64,000 nt of DNA, from positions 806,001-870,000 of the forward strand of contig NZ_CP046155.1 of assembly GCF_016403105.1 (NCBI RefSeq). Direction: 5' to 3'. This DNA is from Leptolyngbya sp. BL0902 (GTDB lineage Bacteria; Cyanobacteriota; Cyanobacteriia; Phormidesmidales; Phormidesmidaceae). Numbering within the stretch: position 1 is the first letter of the stretch; every line of letters starts with the position of its first letter. The position numbers were made by a program, and so were the translations under genes. This document shows, piece after piece, positions 19,368 to 27,991 of this stretch. Under the pieces are notes generated by a model that had not been told where the DNA came from, ran no database searches, and saw only the letters and a program-made list of their open reading frames with translations.

Positions 19368-19847
19368 TTGCTTTCTTGCCCCGTGGGCTACCCCAGGAGG
19401 TTCGATGGCTTGCACAAGGTTGTTCTGAGTAGGGCGGTAAACAGTTTGGCCAATTTTCCTATCCATCAGTTACCGGGGATCAGCGAACCCCAAGCCCAAG
19501 CCTTGGCCAACCTGGGCCTAGCCACAACGGAGCACCTGCGTCGGCAGGGAAAATCGGTGGCCCAACGCCAAGCCCTAGCCCAAACCCTGGCGGTGCCGGA
19601 TCGCTACGTGGCGAAGTGGGTGGTTTTGGCCGAACTGGCCAGCCTGCCCTCGGTGGGCTGCACCTACAATGGCCTGCTGCTCCATGCGGGGGTGATATCC
19701 ATCGCCCAACTGGCCGAAACAGCGACTTCCACCCTCTACACCCGCATCAAGCGTCTCCATGTCAAAAACATGCAGCGGGCCGACCTTTGCCCCAGCCCCG
19801 ACCAGGTGAGCACCTGGATTCAGCAGGCTAAGCAGGCTAAGCGCTAG
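19368..19847 (+). CDS. DUF4332-type helix-hairpin-helix protein
   Basis: Up to 159 residues. The conserved part begins near LANFPIHQLPGISEPQAQALANLGLATTEHLRRQGKS and continues with VAKWVVLAELASLPSVGCTYNGLLLHAGVISIAQLAE, two HhH-like units typical of DUF4332. The 5' end is uncertain: the frame has no ATG near the conserved start, and TTG at 19368 or an internal GTG/TTG near 19420-19446 may be used. Proposed DNA-binding is inference from the HhH pattern. Confidence 0.7.
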   Translation: MLSCPVGYPRRFDGLHKVVLSRAVNSLANFPIHQLPGISEPQAQALANLGLATTEHLRRQGKSVAQRQALAQTLAVPDRYVAKWVVLAELASLPSVGCTYNGLLLHAGVISIAQLAETATSTLYTRIKRLHVKNMQRADLCPSPDQVSTWIQQAKQAKR

Positions 19848-19989
19848 CCCTCGCGTTGGCCCTGGCCCCAGGGTTGCCCAAAAAACAGAGCTTGGAAAAT
19901 CCTGAAGATTGCGGGGTTGCTCGATCCCCCGTGACACAATGGGGCCGGATCGGTATGTCCCTGGTCGGGTCAGAGTTAGGAAAATTGGT

Positions 19990-21699
19990 ATGAAACTGGT
20001 AATTGTAGGCGGTGTGGCTGGTGGAGCTTCGGCGGCGGCGCGGGCGCGGCGGCTGGATGAACGGGCCGAAATTGTGGTGCTAGAGCGAGATCATTACGTG
20101 TCCTACGCCAACTGTGGCCTGCCCTACCACATCAGCGGGGTGATTGCTGACCGGGACAAGCTGCTGGTGCAGACCCCCGAAAAACTCAAGCGTAACCTGA
20201 ACCTCGATGTCCGCACGGGCCACGAAGTCACCGCCATCGACCGAGGGGCTAAGCTCGTCCATGTCCGCAACTTAGACACCAACGAAACCTACACCGAACC
20301 CTACGACAAACTGGTGCTGTCCCTGGGGGCGGTACCCATTCGTCCCCGTCTGCCGGGGATTGATCACCCCAGCATTTTTGTGCTGCGGAACATTCCCGAC
20401 ATGGACGCCATTATGGCCAAACTGGGGCCGGATACCCAGCGGGCCATCGTCATCGGCGGCGGCTACATTGGCGTGGAGGTGGCGGAAAACCTGGTGCATC
20501 GCGGCCTCAAGGTGCATGTGGTGGAGATGATGGATCAGATCATGGCCACCCTGGATGCCGAGATGTCGCGGGATTTGCAGTACCACATGGCCGACCACGG
20601 CGTCCTCCTGCACCTGGGCACGGCGGCGGAATCCTTTGTGGATGTGGAGGGCAAAATCCAGGCCAACCTCTCCAACGGCGAAGTGCTGACCGCTGATTTG
20701 GTGGTGATGGCGGTGGGGGTGCGCCCCAATACGGAACTGGCCAAGGCGGCGGGGCTTCCCGTGGGGCCAAGGGGTGGCCTGGTGACGGATAAGCACATGC
20801 GGACGGTAGACCCCGACATCTACGCCGTGGGCGACATGGTGGAAACCGAGCACACCATCACCGGGGAACCCATGCTGGCGGCCTTAGCAGGGCCAGCCAA
20901 CCGTCAAGGTCGCATCGCCGCCGACAACATTTGCGGGCGCAATTCCACCTACAGCACCACCCAGGGCACCGCCATCGTCAAGCTCTTTGACATGGTGGGT
21001 GGCGGCACCGGAGCCTCGGAACGAATGCTGCGACAGGCCAATATCCCCTACCGCAAGGTGTATCTGCATCCCTCCGGCCATGCTACCTACTACCCCGGCA
21101 CCGTGGCCATGCACCTCAAAGTGTTGTTCGCCCCGGAGGACGGCAAACTCCTCGGTGCCCAGGTGGTGGGCTTCGACGGCATCGACAAACGCATTGATGT
21201 CCTAGCCGTTGCGATCCGTGCTGGCATGACCGTCTACGATTTAGAACACCTGGAACTGTCCTACGCGCCGCCCTTTGGTTCCGCCAAGGATGCCGTCAAC
21301 ATGGCGGGCTTTCTGGGGGCCAACCTGCTGCGCGGCGACTACCTGCCCTGGTATCCCGAAGACTACCCCGAAAAAACCAACCTCGGCACTATCGTCGATG
21401 TCCGCACCCAGGCGGAATACGAGGAATGGCACATCCCTGGCGCGTTCCACCTTCCCCTAGATACCCTACGGGAGCGTCACAGCGAAATTCCCGCCGATTC
21501 CCCCGTATTTGTTTATTGCCGTGTCGGATTCCGGGGCTATATGGCCGCTCGCATTCTCATGCAGAGCGGTTTTGACCATGTGTTCAACCTCTCCGGCGGT
21601 GCCCTCACCTTCAGCAGCGTCCACCCCACGGTCTATTCCACTGGCAAAGCTCGCTACCCCTTTGTGGCCCACGCCGAAGATCTCCCATTCCTGGACTAA
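19990..21699 (+). CDS. CoA-disulfide reductase-like flavoprotein fused to a rhodanese domain
   Basis: 569 residues from the ATG at 19990, where the FAD-binding KLVIVGGVAGGASAAARARRL begins. The longer frame from 19909 lacks homology at its 5' end. The active-site Cys is in YANCGLPY (about residue 42). A second nucleotide-binding motif is VIGGGYIGVEVAENL, and YAVGDMVE binds FAD. The C-terminal about 90 residues are a rhodanese domain with catalytic loop CRVGFRG. Such CoADR-RHD proteins reduce CoA disulfide or persulfide with NAD(P)H and act in sulfur or redox balance. The substrate here is inference. Confidence 0.93.
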   Translation: MKLVIVGGVAGGASAAARARRLDERAEIVVLERDHYVSYANCGLPYHISGVIADRDKLLVQTPEKLKRNLNLDVRTGHEVTAIDRGAKLVHVRNLDTNETYTEPYDKLVLSLGAVPIRPRLPGIDHPSIFVLRNIPDMDAIMAKLGPDTQRAIVIGGGYIGVEVAENLVHRGLKVHVVEMMDQIMATLDAEMSRDLQYHMADHGVLLHLGTAAESFVDVEGKIQANLSNGEVLTADLVVMAVGVRPNTELAKAAGLPVGPRGGLVTDKHMRTVDPDIYAVGDMVETEHTITGEPMLAALAGPANRQGRIAADNICGRNSTYSTTQGTAIVKLFDMVGGGTGASERMLRQANIPYRKVYLHPSGHATYYPGTVAMHLKVLFAPEDGKLLGAQVVGFDGIDKRIDVLAVAIRAGMTVYDLEHLELSYAPPFGSAKDAVNMAGFLGANLLRGDYLPWYPEDYPEKTNLGTIVDVRTQAEYEEWHIPGAFHLPLDTLRERHSEIPADSPVFVYCRVGFRGYMAARILMQSGFDHVFNLSGGALTFSSVHPTVYSTGKARYPFVAHAEDLPFLD

Positions 21700-21978
21700 C
21701 TCATCCCGTAGGATCTATTTCCCCGGGGCGCACCGCAACTTCTAGGGGCTGCCATCTCCGTAAACCGGGCCTCTCCGTGTAGGAGGATCATCTCCCGATC
21801 CCTCTATTTTGGCTATTGTGGCGTGTCACGGTTGAGTTAGCGATCATGGCTTCTAGATTCGCTCACGTACGGGGAAAGATGGGCCTAATGGCGGATTGTC
21901 ATCCCACTGTGGGGCCAGAGGGTGATGTCGGGGGCAGGGCAGGGCAAGCTAACCCTAGCATTTGCAAGGGGACGCACC

Positions 21979-22899
21979 ATGTTGGCCAGAGTTTGGAGTG
22001 CATCATTGATGGGCATCGACGCCCTGAAGGTGGGGGTGGAGGTGGATTTATCCGGTGGGTTGCCGGGGGTGGTGATTGTGGGGCTCCCCGATACCGCCGT
22101 GCAGGAGTCGCGGGAGCGGGTGAAGGCGGCGCTGAAAAACGCTGGGTTTCCCTTTCCGATGCGGAAGGTGGTGATCAACCTCACCCCGGCGGATCTGCGG
22201 AAGGAGGGGCCAATTTTTGACCTGCCCATCAGCGTAGGCATCCTTGCCGCCGCCGAACAGGTGCAGACTGACGCCCTGAATGACCTCTTGTTTTTGGGGG
22301 AAGTCTCCCTAGACGGCAGTTTGCGGGCCGTGGCGGGGGTGTTGCCCATTGCCGCAGCAGCTCAAAAGTTGGGGATTCGGGGTTTAGTCGTCCCCGCCGA
22401 CAATGGCCGAGAAGCCTCGGTAGTGCCCGGTCTGACGGTCTACGGCTTCAAACATATGTCTGAGGTGGCTGATTTCCTCAACAATCCCAGCGGCCACAGC
22501 CCCGTGGCCTACGACGACCGCAGCCTAGAAACCAACCACGCCGGAGCCCTGGATCTGCGAGACGTGAAGGGCCAAGCCCAGGCTCGCCGCGCCTTGGAGA
22601 TCGCCGCTGCTGGGGGCCATAATCTAATTTTTGTGGGGCCACCGGGCAGCGGCAAAACCATGCTGGCTAGGCGACTGCCCTCCATTCTGCCGCCGTTGCA
22701 GTTTGAGGAAGCCCTGGATGTCACCCAAATTCATTCCGTCGCCGGACTGCTGAAGGAAAAGGGCACCCTGGTCAACACGCGCCCCTTCCGCAGCCCCCAC
22801 CATTCTGCCTCTGGGCCGTCTTTGGTGGGGGGCGGCAGCTACCCCAAACCGGGGGAAATTTCCCTGGCCCATCGCGGCGTGTTGTTTCTGAATAGCTAG
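21979..22899 (+). pseudogene. comM: comM/YifB Mg-chelatase-like AAA+ ATPase, 5' part, interrupted by element
   Basis: About 304 residues of recognisable ComM/YifB from the ATG at 21979: MLARVWSASLMGIDALKVGVEVDL, the Lon-protease-like N domain, Walker A VGPPGSGKTMLARRLP, SPHHSASGPSLVGGG and GEISLAHRGVLFL. Family members continue with a Walker B motif (DELPEF). Here the frame reads Asn-Ser-stop at 22891-22899 and foreign sequence follows. The product would lack Walker B and the C-terminal helicase parts. ComM promotes branch migration during natural transformation. The missing 3' half is not in the window. Confidence 0.93.
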
Positions 22900-22920
22900 A
22901 CAATGGTAAATTCATTGATT

Positions 22921-24396
22921 ATGGCTAAACGAATTGGTTACGCAAGGGTCAGTAGTCGGGAGCAGGCCGAAAACAGCCATGCTCTGGAGCAGCAGATGCA
23001 GCGGCTGCGGGTAGCTGGGGTGGAGGAAATCTACTCCGATGTGGAGTCTGGCACCAAGGACGACCGCAAGGGCTTCAACCTGGTCATGGACTTAGTGAGG
23101 AACAAGTCTGTGGATGAGGTGGTCATTACTCGGCTTGACCGCCTTACCCGTTCCCTGATTACGCTACGCAAAGTGCTAGACGAGTTCCGCGAGAATGGGG
23201 TCAACATGAAAGCCCTCGATGACAGTGTGGACTTGTCTACGGCAGCAGGGAAGTTTCACCTCAATATGCTGGGTGCCCTAGCCGAGATGGAGGTGGATCG
23301 GCTGTCTGAGCGGGTCAGGCATGGGTGGTCACACTTAAGGAAGCGACAGGTTGCCATGAATCCGCCCTTTGGCTATGTCAAACTGGACGATAAGCATTGC
23401 CTTGACCATGAGCCATTCCTATGTCTCCTAGAGACTCAGCAGGAACGATCTAGGGCTGAGATTGCCCGTGAGATTGTAGAGACTTTTTTCCAGGAGAAAA
23501 CCCTGAGAAAGTGCTTGCGGGTAATCAACCAGAAGTACGGCATCCACACCTTTGCCCACAATCAAGGCCAGCATCGCCGGGGCGGTCGAGTAGCACGGGG
23601 GGTATTCCGCTTCAGTCCGGCTGGGCTGCGAGGGTGGCTAATCAATCCTGTCCTCCAGGGGCACCTGTGTTATCTACGAATGCAGGATGGCCAGCGCGTT
23701 CCCCAGACAGACTGGATCATTCACTACAACACGCACCCCGACCAGCGGATTGTGTCGGATGAAGAGGCTCGGAGGATCGAGGCCATTTTGCAGCACAACC
23801 AGCAGGTGAGGGGCTTTGGCAGTACAGCTTTGCGGTATCCCCTGTCGGGCCTGGTATTCTGTGGTGAGTGTCGGGGTTCCTGCTACTCACTAACTGGACA
23901 GAACAACTACCATCGAGCCAAGCGCCTGGGCCTTGAACCAGAGATGAATTACTACTTCCAGTGCAAAAACTGGCGGACGCGGTCATGCAATCAAAAATCA
24001 GCCGTGCGGATGGAAAATGCTGAAGCGGCGGTTATCGAGGCGTTAGTCAATCGGGCAGAAACGATTAGTGCGACGGCTGAAGTCACTGAGGAACAGATTG
24101 ATCCCCCAGGCCTACAGGCGCTGAAGGCAGAGTTAGCCTACTATCTCAATGCTCCAGGTAGCCGTGCTGAGGCGATTGTGGCAGATCTAAAACAACAGAT
24201 TGAAGCGTATCGATACAACCAGCAGGCTTCCACTTCCCTCAGTTCAGAGCAGCGGGATCTCCTACTCCAGACCTTTAGTGATCCCCTGTACTGGAAAACC
24301 CTTACCCCTGAGCAAAAGCGCGAACTCTACCGAGCTTTAGTAGAGCGGGTAATTGTCAAAGATGGTCAGGTGGAACGGGTGGATCTGCGGGTTTAG
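22921..24396 (+). CDS. Large serine recombinase, XisF-like
   Basis: 491 residues from MAKRIGYARVSS; an in-frame ATG at 22903 would add six. The resolvase domain carries the catalytic Ser in YARVSSREQ and the helical RLDRLTRSL segment. It is followed by a Recombinase domain (PPFGYVKLDDKHC), a zinc-ribbon (CGECRGSC ... CKNWRTRSCN) and a C-terminal coiled-coil-like region. The domain order matches cyanobacterial XisF, which excises the fdxN element in heterocysts. Here it most likely integrates and excises the comM element. It is convergent with the next gene, overlapping it by 4 bp. Confidence 0.93.
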   Translation: MAKRIGYARVSSREQAENSHALEQQMQRLRVAGVEEIYSDVESGTKDDRKGFNLVMDLVRNKSVDEVVITRLDRLTRSLITLRKVLDEFRENGVNMKALDDSVDLSTAAGKFHLNMLGALAEMEVDRLSERVRHGWSHLRKRQVAMNPPFGYVKLDDKHCLDHEPFLCLLETQQERSRAEIAREIVETFFQEKTLRKCLRVINQKYGIHTFAHNQGQHRRGGRVARGVFRFSPAGLRGWLINPVLQGHLCYLRMQDGQRVPQTDWIIHYNTHPDQRIVSDEEARRIEAILQHNQQVRGFGSTALRYPLSGLVFCGECRGSCYSLTGQNNYHRAKRLGLEPEMNYYFQCKNWRTRSCNQKSAVRMENAEAAVIEALVNRAETISATAEVTEEQIDPPGLQALKAELAYYLNAPGSRAEAIVADLKQQIEAYRYNQQASTSLSSEQRDLLLQTFSDPLYWKTLTPEQKRELYRALVERVIVKDGQVERVDLRV

Positions 24397-24728
24397 GCAA
24401 TCCAGCTAACCTGCCCTGCCCCGTCTAAGTCCAGACTTTCAACGATGACGACCATCTGCTGGGCCAAGTCAATGAGATCCTGGGCGGCGTCCTCGGTCGG
24501 GATGTTAAAAAACAAGCAGGCGGTACGGAGTCCCTGGAGCGAGGGATGGTAGAGGGCATAGATCCCCGAACCCTCACAACAGTAGAGTTCTAGGGCGATG
24601 TAGCCCAAGGAAATGCGGTCATGGATGAGGTATCCCTGGGTGGCCAGCCAGTCCATCCAGTTGCCGTCCCCGCTGGTGGGTAGGTCGAACTTATCCTCCG
24701 TCTGGAGGTTAATGGCCGTGATATTCAT
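24393..24728 (-). CDS. Hypothetical protein
   Basis: 111 residues, acidic, beginning MNITAINLQTEDKFDLPTSGDGNWMDWLATQGYLIHD. The C-terminal LIDLAQQMVVIVESLDLDGAGQVSWIA looks helical. No recognised domain. It is the last gene of the leftward run from 27.2 kb, after a gap of about 115 bp. Confidence 0.6.
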   Translation of the reverse strand: MNITAINLQTEDKFDLPTSGDGNWMDWLATQGYLIHDRISLGYIALELYCCEGSGIYALYHPSLQGLRTACLFFNIPTEDAAQDLIDLAQQMVVIVESLDLDGAGQVSWIA

Positions 24729-24843
24729 GGGTTTATCTCCTGAAGGGGCAGCTAAATGTGATGAATGAGCACTTGCGGCTGGGTTGTCCTGGGGCTATGG
24801 GCGTCTTGGCCAAAGCTGTGAGCGATGGCGGGGCGCGGATCTT

Positions 24844-25545
24844 TCATGGCTTCTTCTTCTCCCCAATGAAGGTCAAAATGTCCGCCACAGGTCGCCGTTG
24901 GTGGATCATCTCGTTGACCCGGTGAACTTTCCCGGCTGGCACGTAGCGTTTCCGGCAAACGCCCTCCTCCAGCCAGCCGTAGTAGTAGCTAACGCTGGGG
25001 GTCTTGCGCTTCTTGTTGCCCTGGCGTTCCTCCATCCAGCCTGAAGCCTTGCCCTTGGGACTATGGCGGCGCTGGGGCCGTTTCCGCACCACGGAACACC
25101 GCTCTAGACAATCCACCGGGAAGGGTAGCTCTATCGTCCGCTGGCTGTGGAGGATGGGCAGCTTCACCCAAACACGGGTACGACTGAGCCGATGCACCAC
25201 GCCCCGCTTCCCCACCCACGCCTTCGCCTGGTGGCGCTGTACGTCTAGGATCTTCACCTCGTCCCCAATGGCAAAGGCTTGTTCTGGGGATAATGACCGT
25301 TCTGGGGATGGGGGCGGTGCTGGGGATGGGGGCTGGCCATAGCTGGGGGGTTCCTCCGCCACGACTCGGCGCAACAGATCCCGGTGGATCATGGCCAAGG
25401 GGCCAGTCAGCGGCTGTGGGGCTAGGGCATTGTCCTGGGGTGTCTCGTAGGACTGACCTGTAGGACAGGACTGGGACGGATTACTGAGCCAGCAGGGATC
25501 CACATCCGGCAGTATGGCTAACTGTTGACCAATCAGGGGTTTCAT
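24844..25545 (-). CDS. Basic protein with KOW/SH3-like segment, unknown
   Basis: 233 residues from MKPLIGQQ at 25545; a longer frame from 25581 exists. The middle has a Pro/Ser-rich linker encoded by repeated TCCCCAG triplets. Then FAIGDEVKILDVQRHQAKAWVGKRGVVHRLSRTRVWVKLPI resembles an SH3-like barrel, and the very basic C-terminus ends IGEKKKP. It may bind nucleic acid. Its ATG overlaps the HNH gene stop by 4 bp, so translation is coupled. Confidence 0.6.
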   Translation of the reverse strand: MKPLIGQQLAILPDVDPCWLSNPSQSCPTGQSYETPQDNALAPQPLTGPLAMIHRDLLRRVVAEEPPSYGQPPSPAPPPSPERSLSPEQAFAIGDEVKILDVQRHQAKAWVGKRGVVHRLSRTRVWVKLPILHSQRTIELPFPVDCLERCSVVRKRPQRRHSPKGKASGWMEERQGNKKRKTPSVSYYYGWLEEGVCRKRYVPAGKVHRVNEMIHQRRPVADILTFIGEKKKP

Positions 25546-25880
25546 TCCATGGCCTCCATAAGGTTGAGTTGTCCAAACCATTCGCGTTTCAAAGCCCGTT
25601 GCTTCGCTCGAAACTGGCGGTCGTAGCGCAGATGACAGACCGTGCAGAGGGCTTTTAGGTTGTCCTCAGAACAATTCGTTGGGTCTTGGTCAAGGTGGGC
25701 CACCGTCAGCAAGTATTGACGGGGCTTGGCCTTGCCAATGCGTTGCTGGAAATGTTCTGGGGATTCATCGGGCCGTTGGCAGGGGCGACCGCATTCTTGA
25801 CAGCACCAGTTAGCCTTTGCCTTCACCGCCAGGGCGATGGCTGGCCAGGTGTCGGGGTATCGGGCCTTAATCATCGGCAT
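25542..25880 (-). CDS. HNH endonuclease
   Basis: 112 residues from MPMIKARYP at 25880. The zinc-type HNH pattern is clear: WCCQECGRPCQ, then LTVAHLDQDPTNCSEDNLKALCTVCHLRYD (two CxxC pairs and the central H/N/H). Small HNH nucleases of this type occur in phages and plasmids, where they nick or cut DNA. It overlaps both neighbours in a compact leftward operon. Confidence 0.85.
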   Translation of the reverse strand: MPMIKARYPDTWPAIALAVKAKANWCCQECGRPCQRPDESPEHFQQRIGKAKPRQYLLTVAHLDQDPTNCSEDNLKALCTVCHLRYDRQFRAKQRALKREWFGQLNLMEAME

Positions 25881-26073
25881 CGCACACCTCCAGGGCACTC
25901 TCTGGAAACTGCCCCGGCTGGCCAGCCACCTCGTACCACCAAGCCGTGTTGTCCCAGTCGAGCCAGCGCCGGATAACACGGGTAGCGAGGTACTGGCCAT
26001 TCCAGGCCACCTCCACGGCCTCGTACAGGTCGAACTTGGGGGCTTTAACTTGAACTGGGTTCTGGGTTGTCAT
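25867..26073 (-). CDS. Small hypothetical protein
   Basis: 68 residues from MTTQNPVQ at 26073. KAPKFDLYEAVEVAWNGQYLATRVIRRWLDWDNTAWWYEVAGQPGQFPESALEVCDADD resembles a short beta-barrel. No function recognised. It overlaps the replication-initiator-like gene by 29 bp and the HNH gene by 14 bp. Confidence 0.6.
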   Translation of the reverse strand: MTTQNPVQVKAPKFDLYEAVEVAWNGQYLATRVIRRWLDWDNTAWWYEVAGQPGQFPESALEVCDADD

Positions 26074-27181
26074 CGGGCTTCTCCTGTGGCCCATCGGGGC
26101 CGATAGTGAGGTTCCAATCTGGGTTGTCGTCGATGGCCTTGCGAATGCCGCTACGACAGACCGGGTTTTGCCATAGGGCTTGGTAGCGTCTGAGGCGATC
26201 ATCGGGGGCTTCCTCCGTGGGGGGCGGTAGGCGGGGTGGGGGTGGTGTGCCGCTGTGGCCTGTGCTGTCCCTCTGCGGCCCAGCAAGCCAGGTCTGGTAC
26301 TCCGCCTGTAGCTGTGGGCCATGTTTTTCTATCCAGCCCCTTGCAGCGCTCCTAGGCGAGGCGGGCCGCTGGGGTAGACGTGGAATTTTGTAGGTCACAA
26401 CCCAATCAAAAAATTCGGCCTCGGCGGCGGCGGCGGAATTTTCAGTCCCCTCCGACGACTCCTGGGTGGGGGAAGGACTCTCGGTTGAATCTGGCAAGGG
26501 GGGACAATCTTGCGGGATCGGTTCGGGTTCGTTAACCCTGGCTGTGCCTGTGGAAAACTTCTCGCGCCTTTCTCTCTCTCTCTTCTTGTTTAAAAGAGTT
26601 TGAATAGTATGAAGAGTATGAGGGGTTCTGGAAGCCTTGCAGGACAAGGGTTTCAGAGACCAAGTGTTGTCTACAGACAACAAGTGTTGCGTCAGAACAA
26701 CACTTGTTGCGTCAGAACAACACTTGTTGCGTGGAGACAACAGTGTTGCGTAGAAACAACACCCCTCTTTTGGATCCAATTCTTCTGATTTTTCAGAGAT
26801 TGGATCCGTATAGGCGGGAGTGTCTGGCGGGTCTTCAGGGATGTCGGGAACCGCTTCAAGGTGAGGGTGATCCGGTCTTCGGATCCGAATCCGTACCCCA
26901 ACCCGTAGCAGGTCAATGTTGATGTAGTCTTTAGCATCCAGCGATTTCAGGGCGCGACTAATGGTGCCGGGGTCATAGTCCAGGATGCGGGCTATCTCTC
27001 TCACCCCAAGCTCCAGGTAGCGATCTCCAAAGGGATCGAGGGTGCGTAGGTAGTAAAGAACGTCCTTCTCCGCAGGCTTGAGCATTCGCACCGCCTGTAT
27101 CCACTCTTCATTGGTGAGGCGATAGTGTAGGCGCTGGGATTTAGCGGGGGCGGACTCCCGCTTTGATGAATTTTCTGGCAT
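26045..27181 (-). CDS. Replication-initiator-like winged-helix protein with internal iterons
   Basis: 378 residues. The N-terminal about 100 residues form a winged helix-turn-helix: NEEWIQAVRMLKPAEKDVLYYLRTL, then VREIARILDYDPGTISRALKSLDAKDYI. The middle is low-complexity and partly encoded by the 20-bp repeats at 26658-26765. The C-terminal part has FFDWVVTYKIPRLPQRPASPRSAARGWIEKHG. The layout (DNA-binding N domain, iterons inside the gene, then an A/T-rich stretch at about 26565-26630) is that of phage lambda O-type initiators. The initiator role is inference from this layout; it could be only a regulator. It heads the leftward operon to 24393. Confidence 0.65.
   Translation of the reverse strand: MPENSSKRESAPAKSQRLHYRLTNEEWIQAVRMLKPAEKDVLYYLRTLDPFGDRYLELGVREIARILDYDPGTISRALKSLDAKDYINIDLLRVGVRIRIRRPDHPHLEAVPDIPEDPPDTPAYTDPISEKSEELDPKEGCCFYATLLSPRNKCCSDATSVVLTQHLLSVDNTWSLKPLSCKASRTPHTLHTIQTLLNKKRERERREKFSTGTARVNEPEPIPQDCPPLPDSTESPSPTQESSEGTENSAAAAEAEFFDWVVTYKIPRLPQRPASPRSAARGWIEKHGPQLQAEYQTWLAGPQRDSTGHSGTPPPPRLPPPTEEAPDDRLRRYQALWQNPVCRSGIRKAIDDNPDWNLTIGPDGPQEKPDDNPEPSSS
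26658..26765. repeat. Iteron-like tandem repeats, about 20 bp, five to six copies
   Basis: Units begin at about 26658, 26676, 26695, 26715, 26736 and 26755. The best copies read GAACAACACTTGTTGCGTCA. Each holds the inverted CAACA-CT-TGTTG core. The period is about one to two helical turns and not a multiple of three, so the encoded peptide is not repeated. This points to selection on DNA. An A/T-rich, pyrimidine-tract-containing stretch follows at 26565-26630. Confidence 0.8.
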
Positions 27182-27201
27182 GATCGGTAAAGCATTATTA
27201 C

Positions 27202-27241
27202 GAAAACGCCCCTGGATTTGTGGCCAGAGGCGTCTTTTTTT
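27202..27241. terminator. Bidirectional rho-independent terminator
   Basis: Stem ACGCC-C-CTGG / CCAG-A-GGCGT with an ATTTGTGG loop (27206-27233) is followed by seven to eight T on the plus strand and TTTT on the minus strand. It separates the small leftward gene ending at 27247 from the initiator-like gene. Confidence 0.75.
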
Positions 27242-27246
27242 GGCAA

Positions 27247-27432
27247 CTAATCAGCGGAGGTCGAGGCTAAGTCCAGGGGACTGCTCTCCTCCAGCAATTG
27301 CTTGGCCCGTTCGATGTGCTCCACAGCCGCTTTGGTGTCTGAGCGGCTAAGGGCAGCAGCAGCGGCATCTAGGCTGTCAGCGGCGATATCCTGGCGTCTT
27401 TTGCGATTGGGCGTCTGCTCGTTTTGGGTCAT
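27247..27432 (-). CDS. Small hypothetical protein
   Basis: 61 residues, MTQNEQTPNRKRRQDIAADSLDAAAAALSRSDTKAAVEHIERAKQLLEES, helical and charged. It overlaps the 3' end of the gene upstream by about 55 bp and ends directly at the terminator. Unknown function; the position suggests a partition or copy-control unit with the RHH gene. Confidence 0.5.
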   Translation of the reverse strand: MTQNEQTPNRKRRQDIAADSLDAAAAALSRSDTKAAVEHIERAKQLLEESSPLDLASTSAD

Positions 27433-27589
27433 CGTTCTCTAGATGCACTTCCTGGGAGGCAAGACGCTTAACCGCTTCCCCTACCAGCTTGTCAAATTCC
27501 TCTTGGGGAACATCGGGATGTTCCGCCATCACCATTTCCTTGGCCTTCAGATAACGCAGGGCAGTACGACGCAGTAACTCTGACAACAT
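27377..27589 (-). CDS. Small hypothetical protein downstream of RHH gene
   Basis: 70 residues from MLSELLRRT at 27589. LRYLKAKEMVMAEHPDVPQEEFDKLVGEAVKRLASQEVHLEN is helical. Its ATG overlaps the TGA of the RHH gene (TGATG), indicating translational coupling. No domain recognised. Confidence 0.6.
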   Translation of the reverse strand: MLSELLRRTALRYLKAKEMVMAEHPDVPQEEFDKLVGEAVKRLASQEVHLENDDPKRADAQSQKTPGYRR

Positions 27590-27753
27590 CAGGCCACCAT
27601 GCTTAACATCTGAAGCCGATCCCGAACCGCCATCTCCATCCAATCACTGAGGCTGACTCCCTCTTCGATAGCGGACTTCTGAGCCTTGAGCTTCAGGTCA
27701 GGATTCATGCGAATCGTGAGGTTCTGTCGTTCACCTTTGCTGGCTATAGCCAT
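27589..27753 (-). CDS. Ribbon-helix-helix DNA-binding protein
   Basis: 54 residues from MAIASKGERQ at 27753 (27771 also possible). The strand ERQNLTIRMNPDLKLKAQKSAIEEGVSLSDWMEMAVRDRL is a typical RHH: a basic beta strand and two helices. It is likely the repressor or centromere-binding member of a three-gene unit (27753-27247). The upstream region carries palindromes. Confidence 0.75.
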   Translation of the reverse strand: MAIASKGERQNLTIRMNPDLKLKAQKSAIEEGVSLSDWMEMAVRDRLQMLSMVA

Positions 27754-27871
27754 GATTGATTGACCCCTCATATTTGAGTGATTTATCTATCAATCAAATA
27801 TAGTTCATCAAGTAATCATGTGATTCACAGCATTTAGGGGTGTGTGATGATCTGTTAACCTATGTACACAG

Positions 27872-27926
27872 GCATTTCATGCGGGATACGTATCACGCAT
27901 GAAATGCGTATCACGCGGGATACACA
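27872..27926. promoter_or_regulatory. Strong compound palindrome between divergent RHH and XRE genes
   Basis: 27872-27907 is a 36-bp inverted repeat centred at 27889/27890, with arms GCATTTCATGCGgGATAC and its complement and one mismatched pair. It is followed by a second inverted repeat GTATC-a-CGCG-g-GATAC at about 27908-27923. The recurrent half-site is GATAC next to GCG. The location between divergent regulators suggests operator or parS-like function. Confidence 0.75.
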
Positions 27927-27991
27927 GAGGTTGCCGCAGATCCGGTCTAGCGCTGTTCCAAGGCCCATCACCCTTTGGCTAGGTTTCTTGA

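Noticed and set aside
22890-24396. Heterocyst-specific programmed excision like fdxN/XisF
   Set aside because: Recombinase similarity alone does not show developmental control. No xisH/xisI, nif or heterocyst gene is present, and it is not known that this organism differentiates.
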